Assembly (NCBI GenBank): GCA_030068075.1
Contig: CM057825.1
Span: 126,688,739-126,752,738 of the forward strand
Direction: 5' to 3'
Length of the DNA stretch: 64,000 nucleotides
DNA from: Paguma larvata
Taxonomy: Eukaryota > Chordata > Mammalia > Carnivora > Viverridae
Made by a program: the position numbers and the translations under genes
Part shown: positions 11,567 through 23,164 of the stretch, one piece after another
Layout: each line of letters opens with the position of its first letter
Numbering within the stretch: position 1 is the stretch's first letter
Notes under the pieces: model-generated
The model's input: the letters and a program-made list of their open reading frames with translations, nothing else
What the model was told of the DNA's origin: nothing
Database searches by the model: none

Positions 11567-14500
11567 CTGTAACAAAAAGAAAAGGAAATGCTCAGAGGGA
11601 GAAGGATACCATGAAGCTTGATAGACACAAACAGTATCTTTCATCTTTCCATTTGGGACTTGTGAAAGCAATATACAGACTAGTCTACTCTTCTACATGG
11701 ACCTCAATCAAACTCTGTGAACTCTTTCAATAAATAAATACAAACGAAATCCTGAGACATCTAATCAGAGTACATTTTTTTCCCAAAGAAAATTCAATCT
11801 TGATTTGGAAGATTTAATGTCTAACTACCAGGAAGTCACATATACTAGTCTGTTAGGTCTGATGTTATTTTAAGGACTCTTTTTTTTTAAGTAATCTCTG
11901 TCCCCAATGTGGGGCTCGAGCTCACAACCCTGAAATCAAGAGTCACATGCTCTAGCAGCTGAGCCAACCATGCGCCCTTATTTTAAGGACATTTTAATAT
12001 ATTTGTTTCACATTCAAAAATATAAGCCTTAAATCTTAAAAAAATTCCCAAAACAAGAACAAGTATTTACTGTTACATACTGTAAATGTAAATATACTGT
12101 TTTACATATTTGTAATAAATGTAATGTAATGTATGTAATGTAATGAATGTAATATATCAGTTACATACTGATAATGTAAAATCACTAAGAGAAACATACC
12201 TGCCAATTCTTTGATAACTTCTTCTCTATTCATGTGACTATTATTTCGAGATTTATATACAATCTGAAAAGTCCCTTTGTTTGGAGCTTTAAACCAGGGT
12301 TCCAAAAATGTTTCTGCATATTTTTTCATGTCTTCTAAGAAAGCCTTGCATGTGCCCGAAATGGGTAACATTCGCAGAATAACCCGAGTCTTTTTCTTCT
12401 TGGTTTTATACATATCCTGGAGAATATGATGTACCAATTTCTCAGGTTCTGAAAGAAAAAGAAAAAAATCAGCAAAAAAAGAACAAGAATATACGCTCTC
12501 AGACATTTTAAAACCTCTTCAAAGTCTCCAAAATGAATTTTCATTGGCAGTGACCTACATCAGCAGTGTAGTAGAAGAAATTATCACAATGAACATTAAA
12601 GTCTAATCAAACAGTGTTTCCAATTTTCTTCACTGCTATGATTACTACTAGATCTAGTATGTTAACTCTTCAGCATTACTACTGCTTTCACTTAAAAAAA
12701 ACAAAACAAAACAAAACCAAAAAAGGTTCATGAAGACACTGGAGTTAACATTTTTATGATGTCTGACTTGTCCAAACAAGACCATATTGTTTTCCTACAA
12801 CAACAGTAACTACCAACATATTGTTATTAAATAGTACACTTCTTTTTACAATAACAAACAAAACCTGCAAGTTGCTTTAAAAGATTTAATTCAGGGGCGC
12901 CTCAGTAGCTCAGTACGTTAAGCATCTGACTCTTGATTTCTGACTCTTGATTTTGACTCACAGTCATGAGATCGAGCCTGTGTCAGGCCTCTGCGGGGAG
13001 CTTGGAGCCTGCCTGGGATTCTCTCTCTGCCCCTCCCCCGCTCACTCTCTCCAAATATAAATAAACTAAAACCAACAAACAAATCAAAAAAACCATTTAA
13101 CTCATCCACTCATTTAAGTCTGTACAAAAATCCAGATCTCAGAACTCAGAGGAGCCCCAAGACGATGAATTACACAAGATCATCATCTGGTCCTTAGGCC
13201 ACATCCTGACTACACAAGTCTATTTGGGGCTACTCAGTGTTTTCAATACTTTTAAATTAGTTAACTACATTAAAAAATCTACAAACTTCTTCGTATTTCC
13301 CATGTCTTTTCAAAAATCAGAAGATCTGGCCCTACTAAGCCTACATTCCAGCTGGCTAGAGCCATTCCAAACTGGCTGGAGCTGAACAGCAGCTGCTCCT
13401 TTTCGACAGAACATGTACTCTTGTTTCACCTAAAGTTACATACAAAGAAAGTGGCAAAGCCAGGTTTCCACTCTTAAGTCAATGTTATGTTCACCACCCC
13501 ATTCTACCTTTTCATACGCTTAGTACTAAACAGTGTGAAGAAGATCAATCAAATGATTAACTGAGCCATAACCATGAAGCCATTTTTTAGGCAGTGTTCA
13601 CTAAGACAAGGAGATGTCTAGGTATTACAGGCTCAATAATCTTAAGGCTTATTAGACACACCTATCCAAGTGTCCTGATGAAGACTACATTATTTGCTCC
13701 ACTCTCCACTGACTGGAATCTTCTTAGCTTCATCTCTGTAGATGCTTTAATGTCACCGACTTCTTTCTTCAAGGCGGCCTCCACATCATCATCTTCTCCC
13801 TCGCTTCCAGAGGGCTGCTGATCTTTGTCTGTAAACTGTTGCATAAAATTAATTAGCAAAAATGCCAAAACAGCTCATGTTAAAAGCTGTATCTATTTAT
13901 GTGAAACCTCCAGTGGCAGATGGATCAATACTAACAATAAAGCTTTTAGTTAAGAAACTGACACATCACTCCCTATAAAATGTAGAGGAAAAAGGAAGTT
14001 CCCTCAGACTGGGGAACATATATTTGAAAATGCTTTCAAAAACATCTTGACAGTCTGGGACACAGGGAAATGTGCTCACCAAAAGAATTACTTCAAGGCA
14101 AACCTTAAATCCCATCACAAGATATCTTTGTGCCTAATGAGACAGCCTCCTTTTAGTGAGACTGGACCAACCAGTTACGGCATTAAAAACCCTTACTTCT
14201 ATTCTACTAAGGAAGAGGGAACAAAAATAGTTTAAGAATTTGCTCAAGATACCAGTGTAGACAGGACACTCACTTTGCTGCCCAGTTCTCTGCCCCACCA
14301 ATGGGGTTTGCCAGTCAGGCACTAGTAATAATTATACACATTTATGGAACCTTTATTATTTATCAGGACGTATTTATGTACATAAGCAACTTCTCAGTCA
14401 ACATTAAGTATACTATCATTATACCATTATTCTTTTTTATGTAGCTCAGAATTAAATAATATGCCCATGCTCACTCCCTAGATCTAGTAAATAACAGCAC

Positions 14501-15388
14501 TTGAATCCAAATCCCCTCCGTATTATCTATCCTCCCCCTTTCAATACACTGATGTGTTTCTGTATAGTCCAGATCCTAAGCCAAGAATATAATGATTCCA
14601 AACTGTGCTGAGACAATTAGATCTTAGGTGGTATTGGTACAAAAGTTTTTGCTTTTTAAAATGTATATACACGTGCATTTGAGAAACAACTAGCACTAGT
14701 ACTAAACCCACTATTTCAGAGACGCTGCCTAGGACAATTATTACAACCATGGTGTAAAGATGGTGGTAAGATAGGGTAAAAACTACTAAGACGAATGAAG
14801 TTTCCCTTGTGAACTTGAACCATTTACTTAACCTACTTGAGCTTCAGGGTCCTCACGAATATTACTTCACAAGTCTACCTTAAGAAGTAAACTTTTTTTT
14901 AAGAGCTTCAGAAACACAACACGTGGATCTCAGAAGCTATCTATGAACAGGAGCCACCGTGATTAGTAATAGGAAAAAAACCCGCAAACGGGCAAGCTTT
15001 TCAAGACCGCGACGCGGCAGCAGTCTGCAACTCAGACACCGCGAGAAGGCAGGAACACAGACCAGGCCACGAAACTCGCGCACGCGTAAGAGACAGCCGG
15101 CCTTCCAGCGTTCCCGTCATTCCTCACAGGCCCGCGTGTCCTTTCTGGGGTCCGTACCTTTTCCGGCCCATACATGTCGTCCCCGTATTCGTTGAGCAGA
15201 CTATAGGCCTCCTCCACGCACTTGCGCTCGTTCATGTTGCAGGTAATGAGAATGCCCTGTAGCCCGGGTTCCAGCTGTCGTGGCCCACCGCCGTCGCAGC
15301 GCCGCGCCCGCTTGGCTTGCACATACTGAGCTTTCCCTTTGCGCTTTCCACCGCTAGACTGCGGAGGCTGCTGGACGGGGGCCGCCAT
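11145..15388 (-). CDS. THUMPD1: THUMPD1, THUMP-domain tRNA acetylation adaptor, with a frame break
   Basis: THUMPD1 (yeast Tan1 homologue) binds tRNA through its THUMP domain and guides NAT10 to make N4-acetylcytidine. Coding exons on the minus strand: 15158-15388 (ATG at 15388 in an ACCATGG context), 13662-13835, 12200-12448 and 11145-11566 (stop TAG 11145-11147). Visible blocks are the basic N-terminus GGKRKGKAQYVQAKRARR, GILITCNMNERKCVEEAYSLL, the THUMP segment ILRMLPISGTCKAF...FQIVYKSRNNS...TVVVEIIKAVCCLSVVKDYMLF, and an acidic, low-complexity C-terminus. Without the break the protein would be about 358 residues, close to the usual size. Oddity: exon 2 is 174 bases and ends in an in-frame TAG, whereas exon 3 needs one leftover base to read EPEKLVHH. 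One base is therefore missing near CTTGGATAG. As written, translation stops after 134 residues, before the THUMP domain. Every other exon is intact, so assembly error or a recent mutation is likelier than an old pseudogene. Confidence 0.9.
11878..11977 (-). mobile_element. Short-form SINE in a THUMPD1 intron
   Basis: Reverse SINE with duplications TTATTTTAAGGAC at 11865-11877 and 11978-11990. Confidence 0.85.
12105..12180. repeat. (TAATG)n-like simple repeat
   Basis: Repeated TGTAATGTAATG units just downstream of the THUMPD1 exon 3 donor. Confidence 0.7.
12200..12448 (-). CDS. THUMPD1: THUMPD1 coding exon 3, THUMP domain
   Basis: 249 bp. It begins with the last two bases of a Glu codon (AA) and ends with the first base of a Gly codon. 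It encodes EPEKLVHHILQDMYKTKKKK through REEVIKELA. Acceptor TTTCAG after a strong pyrimidine tract, donor GTATGT. Confidence 0.92.
12894..13090 (+). mobile_element. tRNA-derived SINE
   Basis: GGGGCGCCTCAGTAGCTCAG head, CT-rich middle and AAATATAAATAAA tail, with an internal duplication of the 'TGACTCTTGATTT' segment. Confidence 0.85.
13662..13835 (-). CDS. THUMPD1: THUMPD1 coding exon 2 with frameshift at its 3' end
   Basis: Acceptor ATGCAACAG, then FTDKDQQPSGSEGEDDD through NNVVFIRTLG. The frame then runs into TAG exactly at the donor (TAG|GTGTGT). A length of 175 would keep the frame into exon 3; 174 is present. I see no alternative donor nearby that would rescue it. Confidence 0.88.
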   Translation of the reverse strand, partial: FTDKDQQPSGSEGEDDDVEAALKKEVGDIKASTEMKLRRFQSVESGANNVVFIRTLG

Positions 15389-15570
15389 GGTGCGTGAGAA
15401 CCAAAACTAGCGAGAAACGGCTTTCTCCACCGCTCCCGGCTTCCTCACCTCTGCGGGCGCCGACTGCTTTCGTCAAGTGTGTGCGACGGCCTGTCGTAGT
15501 CCCGCCTCCAAGTTTCATTCGGTGCTGCTCGGGGTCCTAAAGCCGGGGTCCTAAAGGCGTCAGGTGGCTG
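15000..15570 (-). promoter_or_regulatory. THUMPD1: THUMPD1 CpG-island promoter
   Basis: The only CpG-dense stretch in the window, spanning exon 1 and about 180 bases upstream. A GC box lies at 15501-15509 (CCCGCCTCC), and an ETS-type GGAA core is present on the minus strand near 15440. There is no TATA box, as expected for a housekeeping gene. Confidence 0.75.
15158..15388 (-). CDS. THUMPD1: THUMPD1 coding exon 1
   Basis: 77 codons from MAAPVQQPP to DDMYGPEK, donor AAG|GTACGG, phase 0. It lies within the CpG island. Confidence 0.92.
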
Positions 15571-15620
15571 GCTGTGGAGAGGTGGTGCGAGGGCCGCCCT
15601 CCGTGAGAGTGAACAGGCAC

Positions 15621-15769
15621 TTTTTTTTTTGAGGGGGGCAGGGACAAAGAGAGAGGGAGACAGAGAAACCGAAGCTGGGTTCTACCCTGTCAGGGTTCTA
15701 CCCACAAAGGGTGACTTCCTGACCTCAGTCCAAGTCGGAAGCTCAACCGACTGAACCACCCAGGCGCCC
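15621..15769 (-). mobile_element. tRNA-derived SINE, truncated
   Basis: Reverse SINE ending ACTGAACCACCCAGGCGCCC, inserted at the edge of the CpG island. Confidence 0.85.
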
Positions 15770-16876
15770 TTGATGGGCACGTCTTACTGCTCACTATCCA
15801 AAGTCAGGGAGGGCTTCCTGGGGAATCGGCCTGGGTGGAGCGGGTCTGTAAACTTACATGCTGGTCCCCAGCTAGATGTAGACCATGCTTGTAAGGAACT
15901 GTTATATTTACCATTCATAGTCCTTGATTCATTCTGGTAATCTCTATGAAGTACCCAGTGTGTTAGTTATTGACCTAAGTACTAAGGTTGAGACCATTAG
16001 CAAAGCCAGACACACTTCATACTCATGTTGCCCTTATAGGCCAGTGTTTCTTAGAAGTCAATGTTTCTTCCAAACCATCCTACTTATTTTTTGCTCCTAT
16101 TGAAATGTGCATATGCAATAGACTTGACTTTAGCACTCCTGTTGCAGAACGCCCGAGGTACAAATAAAAAACAAAGTATAACGAACTCATTGAAGTCAGA
16201 GAGTTGATTATCAGAATAAGAAATATAAAATACAGGGAAACTTGGCCAAACTTCTTAACATTAAATTGTCACAATGGGGACATTTTAACTTGTAAAATAT
16301 AGTTATATTCACACCTGAGATATTGTCTATATCAATTTCTTCACACACTTTTGTTTGATGCTGATGTCCGAGCAAGTGATAGTAACATTTTGGTGAATTA
16401 TTGTTCCAACTGTAGTTGGTTTGGACAGGAAATCACATTTTCACTTCTGAACAAAATCATGAAGAACCAAAAGAAGGTTTGTCTTTTGTTGCCCTAGGAA
16501 GAATTAGCAAGTCCAGTGACCCAGAAATGTAGATTGTTATAGAAAGTCAGGAATAAAGAACCTCTTATTTATTGTAAGGGCCTTCATCTCTCAGATTCAC
16601 ATTCTGACACCTATGAAAAAGTAATTCTGATATGAAATAATAGTCTAGAAATCCATATACATATAAAAGAATTTTCACTAATATGGAAATTATTCATCCT
16701 TTTTTTCTCCAATTAAATATACCTTGCTATTTTCTTATCTGTCCCCTAAATTGTTTACAAACCCACTCATTAGACTGCATAGGTAAGCAATCCCTTCAGA
16801 GTTAACATCATAATATTCCCCATACCCTAAAGTCAGGAATCCAGCTCCTTATACTTCATGAAATTAAAAGTCAACT

Positions 16877-16955
16877 TGAGGTGGCTCAGTCGGTTAAGCA
16901 TCCAACTTCGGCTCAAGTCATGATCTCACTGTTAGTGGGTTTGAGCCTGACTGGG

Positions 16956-16999
<44 letters not shown>

Positions 17000-17033
17000 C
17001 CTCCCCCCACCTCAAAATAAGTAAACTTTAAAA
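16877..17033 (+). mobile_element. tRNA-derived SINE with (TC)n
   Basis: Head GGTGGCTCAGTCGGTTAAGC and a TC-dinucleotide run. AAAAGTCAACT occurs on both sides. Confidence 0.82.
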
Positions 17034-17239
17034 AAAGTCAACTCGAACTTATAAATCCCTTATGTTGGTGTTCCACTTTGACAAGAAATGCAGGAGTACT
17101 ATGCTTTTTATGGACCTAGATATTTCAATCTCACGTTCTGAGATTTACTTAAAATGTATGTATGAAACAACAAAATATTAATAAGAGGAAAGGTAATTAG
17201 CCTGATGTTGAACTTCATGGTTAACTGGGGTTTTTTCTT

Positions 17240-17333
17240 AGTATATGTAAATATATATATGTATGTGTATAGTTATATATATATACATATATGTATATGT
17301 GTGTATATATATATACATATATATATATATATA
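17240..17333. repeat. AT/GT microsatellite
   Basis: Nearly pure alternating TATATA/ATGTAT sequence, self-complementary. Confidence 0.9.
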
Positions 17334-18136
17334 AAACCTTATCTTCCCCTAGTTTCTTTTGCTTAAATTACTAATATTAATACTAGAGTTCCTTATTAGT
17401 GCTAGGTGTTAACTGTCCCATTTCATCCTGCAGAGTAGGACAAATGGAAAATATTCATTTCCCTTTTAGGGTGCCCCCTTCTGGCCAAATATGGAAGCAA
17501 TTTCATAAGAAATAGAATATGTCTTTATTTAGTACTATTATTTTAGGGAATGAAGGCAGAGAAATAAGCAGATTCTGTCACCAGTGGGAAAACTGGGGTT
17601 GAATACATATCATGATCACCTATGACTACTTCCTTTTTAGTTTTTGTCTACATTATGGTTAACATTTGTTGTTTTTGTTTGCTCAATAAATGAACCCCAT
17701 TCCTTTTGGGGAGGAGGTGTAATCCATCATTGGATGAATCTGAGTGGAAGGCAGGGCCCACCTTGCATCATGGAAGCTTGAAATGTCAGGTATCCCTTTT
17801 TCCCACTCTTTAATGTGACCACATCACCTCAGCTTCATCAATTGGGTGCGTGTGTGAGGGACTGAGAATTGGAAGCAAACGTGTAAAGAGGCGTGCCCAT
17901 TTAGGATTCATCCGACCAATGGCAGTGGCATTCCAAATCCAGTATCATCAGCTTTGCGGCCACTCCAGAAGTAGTGGCAGTGCTAGACTTCCCAGAACAT
18001 TGATGCTAGTTCTAGCCTCCTAGCTTCCCCAGCCATCCTTAGTTCTTCTGACTCTGGATCTACCACTATTTCTACAAGTTATGTCATCATCTTATTTTTT
18101 GTTTTCACCTATATAATCAGCATTGCGTTTACTTTT

Positions 18137-18240
18137 TTTTTTCTGAATAATTTATTGTCAATTTGGTTTCCATACAACACCCCGTGATAATCCCAACAAG
18201 TGCCCTCCTCTGTGCCCATCACCCACTCTCCCCCCTCCCA
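18137..18240 (-). mobile_element. L1 3' end, 104 bp
   Basis: Reverse L1 terminus with poly(T) and a 12-bp duplication GCGTTTACTTTT at 18125-18136 and 18241-18252. Confidence 0.85.
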
Positions 18241-19229
18241 GCGTTTACTTTTGAGAATGGAGATTGCATGGCATAGATTTCTGGAGGTCCTCAGATGATC
18301 GTGAAGAACAGTCTTATTACACTGGCATTGCTGTGGTGTCCAGAGGCATAGAAAGAGCTGACCGAAACTTCTTTTTACTTTTCTTTTCATCCTTAGTGCC
18401 TTCCATATTACCTGATCCGTATTAGGTGCCCCAAAAATATTATTGAATGTTTGAACTCAACCCCAAAATATGGTCAATAAAGGAAAAAGGTTAAGACTAA
18501 TGCTATTAAGAAGGGAAGCATACGAAGTCCAGATCCCATTAAGCCTCACCAGAGGAGCTAGAAAAGAAACTAGGAATTAAGAGAGATATTTCCCTGGCAA
18601 TGCTGGAAACAGGCTTGTGTGAAATTTCAATTTGTGTGAACTTCACCTCCTAGGTTACCAGTCATGGTCTGGTGTCTATCATTGGGCACCAAAGGCTCTA
18701 TGATGGGGCTTGCAAACCCCTCTTCTGGCTCCTGTATACCGAGAGTTGTTTTGTTTTGTTTTGTTTTTAAGAAAAGGAATATCAGCATTATAGAAAGATC
18801 ACTTAACATTCTGTGCAGTGGATGATGTGGATGTGGAATAAATACTATGAGGAATTTGCCTTTTATTCTAATTAACCTAATTCTAGTTCTAATTTGCTTC
18901 ACATATTCCTAAGGTCTTCAGCCCAGCAAGGGAAGAATGGTATAAGACATTCTAAATTCTCTTTCCCTTTCTCTTCCTAACTTTCAAAGTTACTTCCATT
19001 TAACTTCTACTTGTATGTTCAGTTCAGATTCCTGGCCCCGAACACAGGTAGGAGACACTCCTAAATTTTGTTCCTGTTCTGACTACACTATCTATCCAGG
19101 ATTTCCTGCCTTATTCTCTTGCTACCCAGCATTTTCAGGTAATAGATGTCTTAAAACTGAACCTTGGTCACCTGCTGATTTGATTTCTCGACACCTCACA
19201 CCTTCAGAGTTGGTAATATGTATATGATC

Positions 19230-19440
19230 ATGGGCCCAAATTCTAAAGTCAAACTGTGTTTAAATCCCAGTTATGCCATATTCTGGCTGTGGAACGCCAA
19301 GAAAGTTAGAAGCTGAATTTCCTCATTAGCTTAAACAACAACAACAAGCATTTAAATGGAGATAATACCTATTTTCTGGGTTACTGGGAAAACTCATTAA
19401 GATCAGGCACGACAAGTGCTTAGTTCATAGTCACTGTTCA
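19230..19440 (+). repeat. MIR
   Basis: Diverged MIR: AAATCCCAGTTATGCCA, then a 'TTTCCTCAT' block and a TACCTATTTTCTGGGTT end. Confidence 0.5.
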
Positions 19441-19501
19441 GTCAACATGGACTTAAAAACAGCGGGTTTGGAGCTCAGTTGTGACTCAGTGAAGTCTAGT
19501 A

Positions 19502-19715
19502 CTTTTTTATTTTTTTATTTTTATTTTTTTTTTTATTTTAGACATTGAGAGAGAGAGTACAAACCAGAAAGAGGGGCAGAGGTGGGAAGAGAGAGAGAAT
19601 CTCCATGCTGAGCATCGAGCCCAACACAGCCCAACATGGCTCAACCCTGGGATCACGACCTGAGTCAAAATCAACCTGGTCAGACACTCAACCAATCAAG
19701 CCACCCAGGTTCCCC
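19502..19715 (-). mobile_element. tRNA-derived SINE
   Basis: Reverse SINE ending CAAGCCACCCAGGTTCCCC, poly(T)-rich at its left end. Confidence 0.85.
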
Positions 19716-20711
19716 TAGCATTCTTTATATTAGTATCCATTCCCCAACCCAACCCCCTAAATGCTTTATTTGTCCCTTATTGTGTCACTTATTTAAGGCT
19801 AAATTTAATCCTTTTAGGAAGGAGGCCAGAAGGGAAATAAACCTTAAAAATAATATAGCGTAACATAAAATAAGATAAAATACATAACACCTGCATGCCC
19901 TTACTTCTGCCAACTGGTTCCTGCCTCACATTTGGTTGAATGACACCCCAAGCCTTTCACTAGCTCTGTGCCCACAGCACCTGTGCCGCATTTGCACTTT
20001 TATCACACCTACAAGCTGCATAAGAAATGTGCCCAACAGCCTGAGTCCCACATTAGAACCTGACTTTGAAGCCATGTGAACTTGGTCTATCCCTGGGGAA
20101 GCCACATTTGGTCTGGCCGTTTGTTCCTACCTGTATCTTCACTCAACCTGCTGGGTGTCCTGAACTGATCCCAGCCTCCCCCAATGTGCTTCATCCACCA
20201 CTGCTAAAGTCTAATTTTTATGGATGTTGGTTCTTGAGAGCAAAGGTGAATAAGTCTTCCCTCCAATTTTCTTCTCCAATGCTGTACTCTATACATGCAC
20301 GAGTCTTTCTCATTAAAACTTTTCATGAGGTTTCACAGGTACTTCCTTCCTGCTTCTCTGAGATTTAGTCGAATATTCTATGTTTAAATTTAATTGTTTT
20401 ACTATTTAACTCTACTTTTTGAGCACTTCTAGATCCTCCTCTTGCTTCTTACTTCTACTTTCATCTGCGCTCCTAAGAATGAATCCCTAGTGGTGTCCCT
20501 CAGACAGTTCAACAAATTAGAAATATATCCATTTGGAACTGAAACCATCTGTGAACTGCATACTCCACCAAGGCATAACCCTAGTATTAGATAAAGTACT
20601 AATGCAAGGTGAATAAATTTCAGAGTAGGTACAGCACATGTTTAATAGTCCAGGATAACAGATGGTTAGAGGATCTTTTGGCACAGATGAGGCCTAAATA
20701 AGAATCTACAT

Positions 20712-20932
20712 GGGGCGCCTGGGTGGCTCAGTTGGTAGAGCGTCCGACTTCAGCTCAGGCCATGATCTCGCGGTCTGTGAGTTCGAGCCCTGCGTCGGGC
20801 TCTGTGCTCAGACAGCTCAGAGCCTGGAGCCTGCTTCAGATTCTGTGTCTCCCTCTCTCTCCGCCCCTCCCCTACTCATGCTCTGTCTCTCTGTCTCAAA
20901 AATAAATAACATTAAAAAAATTAAAAAAAAAA
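20712..20932 (+). mobile_element. Young felid-type SINE
   Basis: Near-consensus full element beginning GGGGCGCCTGGGTGGCTCAG, with a 12-bp duplication AAGAATCTACAT at 20700-20711 and 20933-20944. This copy best supports a felid host. Confidence 0.93.
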
Positions 20933-21054
20933 AAGAATCTACATTAGTAGGTTGAATCATTTATATTTAAATTAAAAATTGGAGGGAAGTCAATGAGAAT
21001 ACAGTATTCAACATATAGATGAACAAATAGACAAATTGATTAAGAACATACATT

Positions 21055-21255
21055 GAGAGTCAGACAGTCTTGTGTTTACTGATTCCACCACTTTGCTACC
21101 TCTATGACCTTGGGCAAATCAAGTGCTCTAACCTCATGTTCCTCATCTGTAAAATGGGAATAGCTATAATATATACCTTACTGGTAGTTATGAGTACTGA
21201 ATAAAATAATTCATGGTAATCACACATAAAAATATTCAATAAACGTTAGCTACTG
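21055..21255 (+). repeat. MIR
   Basis: MIR core CTATGACCTTGGGCAAATCA and CCTCATCTGTAAAATGGGAA. Confidence 0.65.
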
Positions 21256-21535
21256 TTGTTTTGTTGTGGCTGTTGTTAATTGGAAGGTTTGGTAAGGTTA
21301 ATTTATAATCAAACAAGAGTTGAGGTGAAGACCCAGGCTTTTTCTGTTGCTCAGTTTGCTTTGAAGTGTCACCAGTTACCCCTTACCGATTTCCAGTACT
21401 CAAGCCTTATTTTATCTAAATGGGTTAATATGGAAAGATCTACAAGATTCATTGGAAAGCGAAGGAAAAAAAGTGAGGTCTGTGTAGTATGAACTGATTC
21501 ATGTTTTAAAAGGGAATAATTAAGTGCATAAATAT

Positions 21536-21640
21536 GTGTATATATATATATACACACACACAGACAGACATATGTGAATATATATAATGTATATATATAT
21601 GATGTATATATATATACATTCACATATGTATGTTTCATCC
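21536..21640. repeat. TA/CA microsatellite
   Basis: Alternating TATATA, ACACAC and TATGTA blocks, with hairpin potential. Confidence 0.85.
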
Positions 21641-21778
21641 TACATGTATATAAAAATGGTGCTTAGTAAGAGTTCAGGTGTCCCTTGACATTTCTCAACG
21701 AAAGCCCAAAGCTAAGGATTAAGAGGCATTAATCCCTGCCCTCTCCATTCTAAAGAGAACTGTCAAAAAAAGACTAAG

Positions 21779-21970
21779 AGGGCCACCTGCATGGCTCAGT
21801 TGGTTAAGAATCTAACTCTTGATTTTGGCTCAGGTCACGATCTCGCAGTTTGTGAGTTTGAGCCCCATGTTGGGCTCTGCACTGACATTGCAGGGCTTGC
21901 TTGACATTCTCTCACTCTCTCTCTCTCTCCCTTTCTCTCTCTCTCTCAAAATAAACTTAAAAAAAAAAAA
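21779..21970 (+). mobile_element. tRNA-derived SINE
   Basis: SINE flanked by AAAAAAGACTAAG on both sides. Confidence 0.85.
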
Positions 21971-22645
21971 AGACTAAGTTTGGTAACTCTTTCCAGATTT
22001 GTGAAAAGATCGCTCAACTTGTCCTGCTACCCTGACAGCACTCTGCTTTTGGGCCTAAATCAGAAGCCTGGGAATAAGAAAGAAGAGAGCATTTTCATAC
22101 CCTTTTCTGAGAGGGGACACCAAGGGAATCCCTTATAAAGGTGACTGGCACCTGGAAGGAGAGAATCACATTACTGGGATGATGTCCCTTTCTGCCTGGC
22201 CAAGTATGGAAATAAGCCAGTAAGAGAAGTAGAGACACATGGCAGGGCACAGAGAGTGAGGTAGGGTGGAGAGACATCAGAGGAGAGGCCAGCAGCCAGA
22301 GACAGGGTTGTGTGTGAGTATCTTGTGTGTCAAGTGGACTCCCAGAAGGTACCTAGGCTTGAATAGGTAGACCCAACAGATAGAGGATTAAAGTCCTAGC
22401 CCGCATGGTAAACCCTCTTCTCCTAATCTTCCTTAACTCCAATGGTAGAGTATATAGAGGTTAGATAGGAGGAGGAAAGGTGTATGGGAGGCAGACAAGC
22501 CACTTGTCTCTATTCTAGATACTAGATTGGGAGGAGTGCAGAAGAGTGGCCAGTCGTCCTGTCCACTGTTGGTCCCCAGAAGCACAAGGCAAGCCTGTGC
22601 TAGGGAGAGGGGAACAGGTACAATGTACATTGAGTCTGTGATTAA

Positions 22646-22851
22646 TATTTATTTTTATTTTTGAGGGGGGGGGACAGAGAGAGAGGGAAAGAGAGAGTGT
22701 GAGTGGGAGAGAGGCAGAGAAAGAGAATCCCAAGCACGTTCCACACTGTCAGCACAGAGCCTGGTGTGGAACTCGATCTCACACACGTGAGATCATGACT
22801 TGAGTCAAAATCAAGAGTTGGACATTTAACCGACTGAGCCACCCAGGTACC
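22646..22851 (-). mobile_element. tRNA-derived SINE
   Basis: Reverse SINE with duplications TCTGTGATTAA at 22635-22645 and 22852-22862. Confidence 0.9.
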
Positions 22852-23164
22852 TCTGTGATTAACATTATTAAGTGGACACACTTTTATAACTAGAAGTGAT
22901 TGTGAATTGTGGGATCATCCCAAGAAGTCACTAAGGAATAGAAAAGGGATATTGGATACAGCAGGGGGAAAACCGAAATTGGGAGAAAAAATAAAGTTGA
23001 TTTAAGACTTATTTGAAAAACTAGTTACATATATATATATTTCACCCACTTCCCTATACACACATACACCCTTGTTTTGCAACACATTTGGTAACTATAT
23101 CATTCTGTATCTTTCATTTTTATCTATATGCATATATTACTTTTATATTAAAATAAACTGTCAC

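Noticed and set aside
11145..15388. THUMPD1 as a processed or decayed pseudogene
   Set aside because: Introns, CpG promoter and three intact exons are present with only one missing base; a functional gene with an error or recent mutation is more likely.
20712..20785. tRNA gene-like sequence (GGCTCAGTTGGTAGAGC, GTTCGAGCC boxes)
   Set aside because: This is the tRNA-derived head of a SINE, repeated throughout the window, not a functional tRNA.
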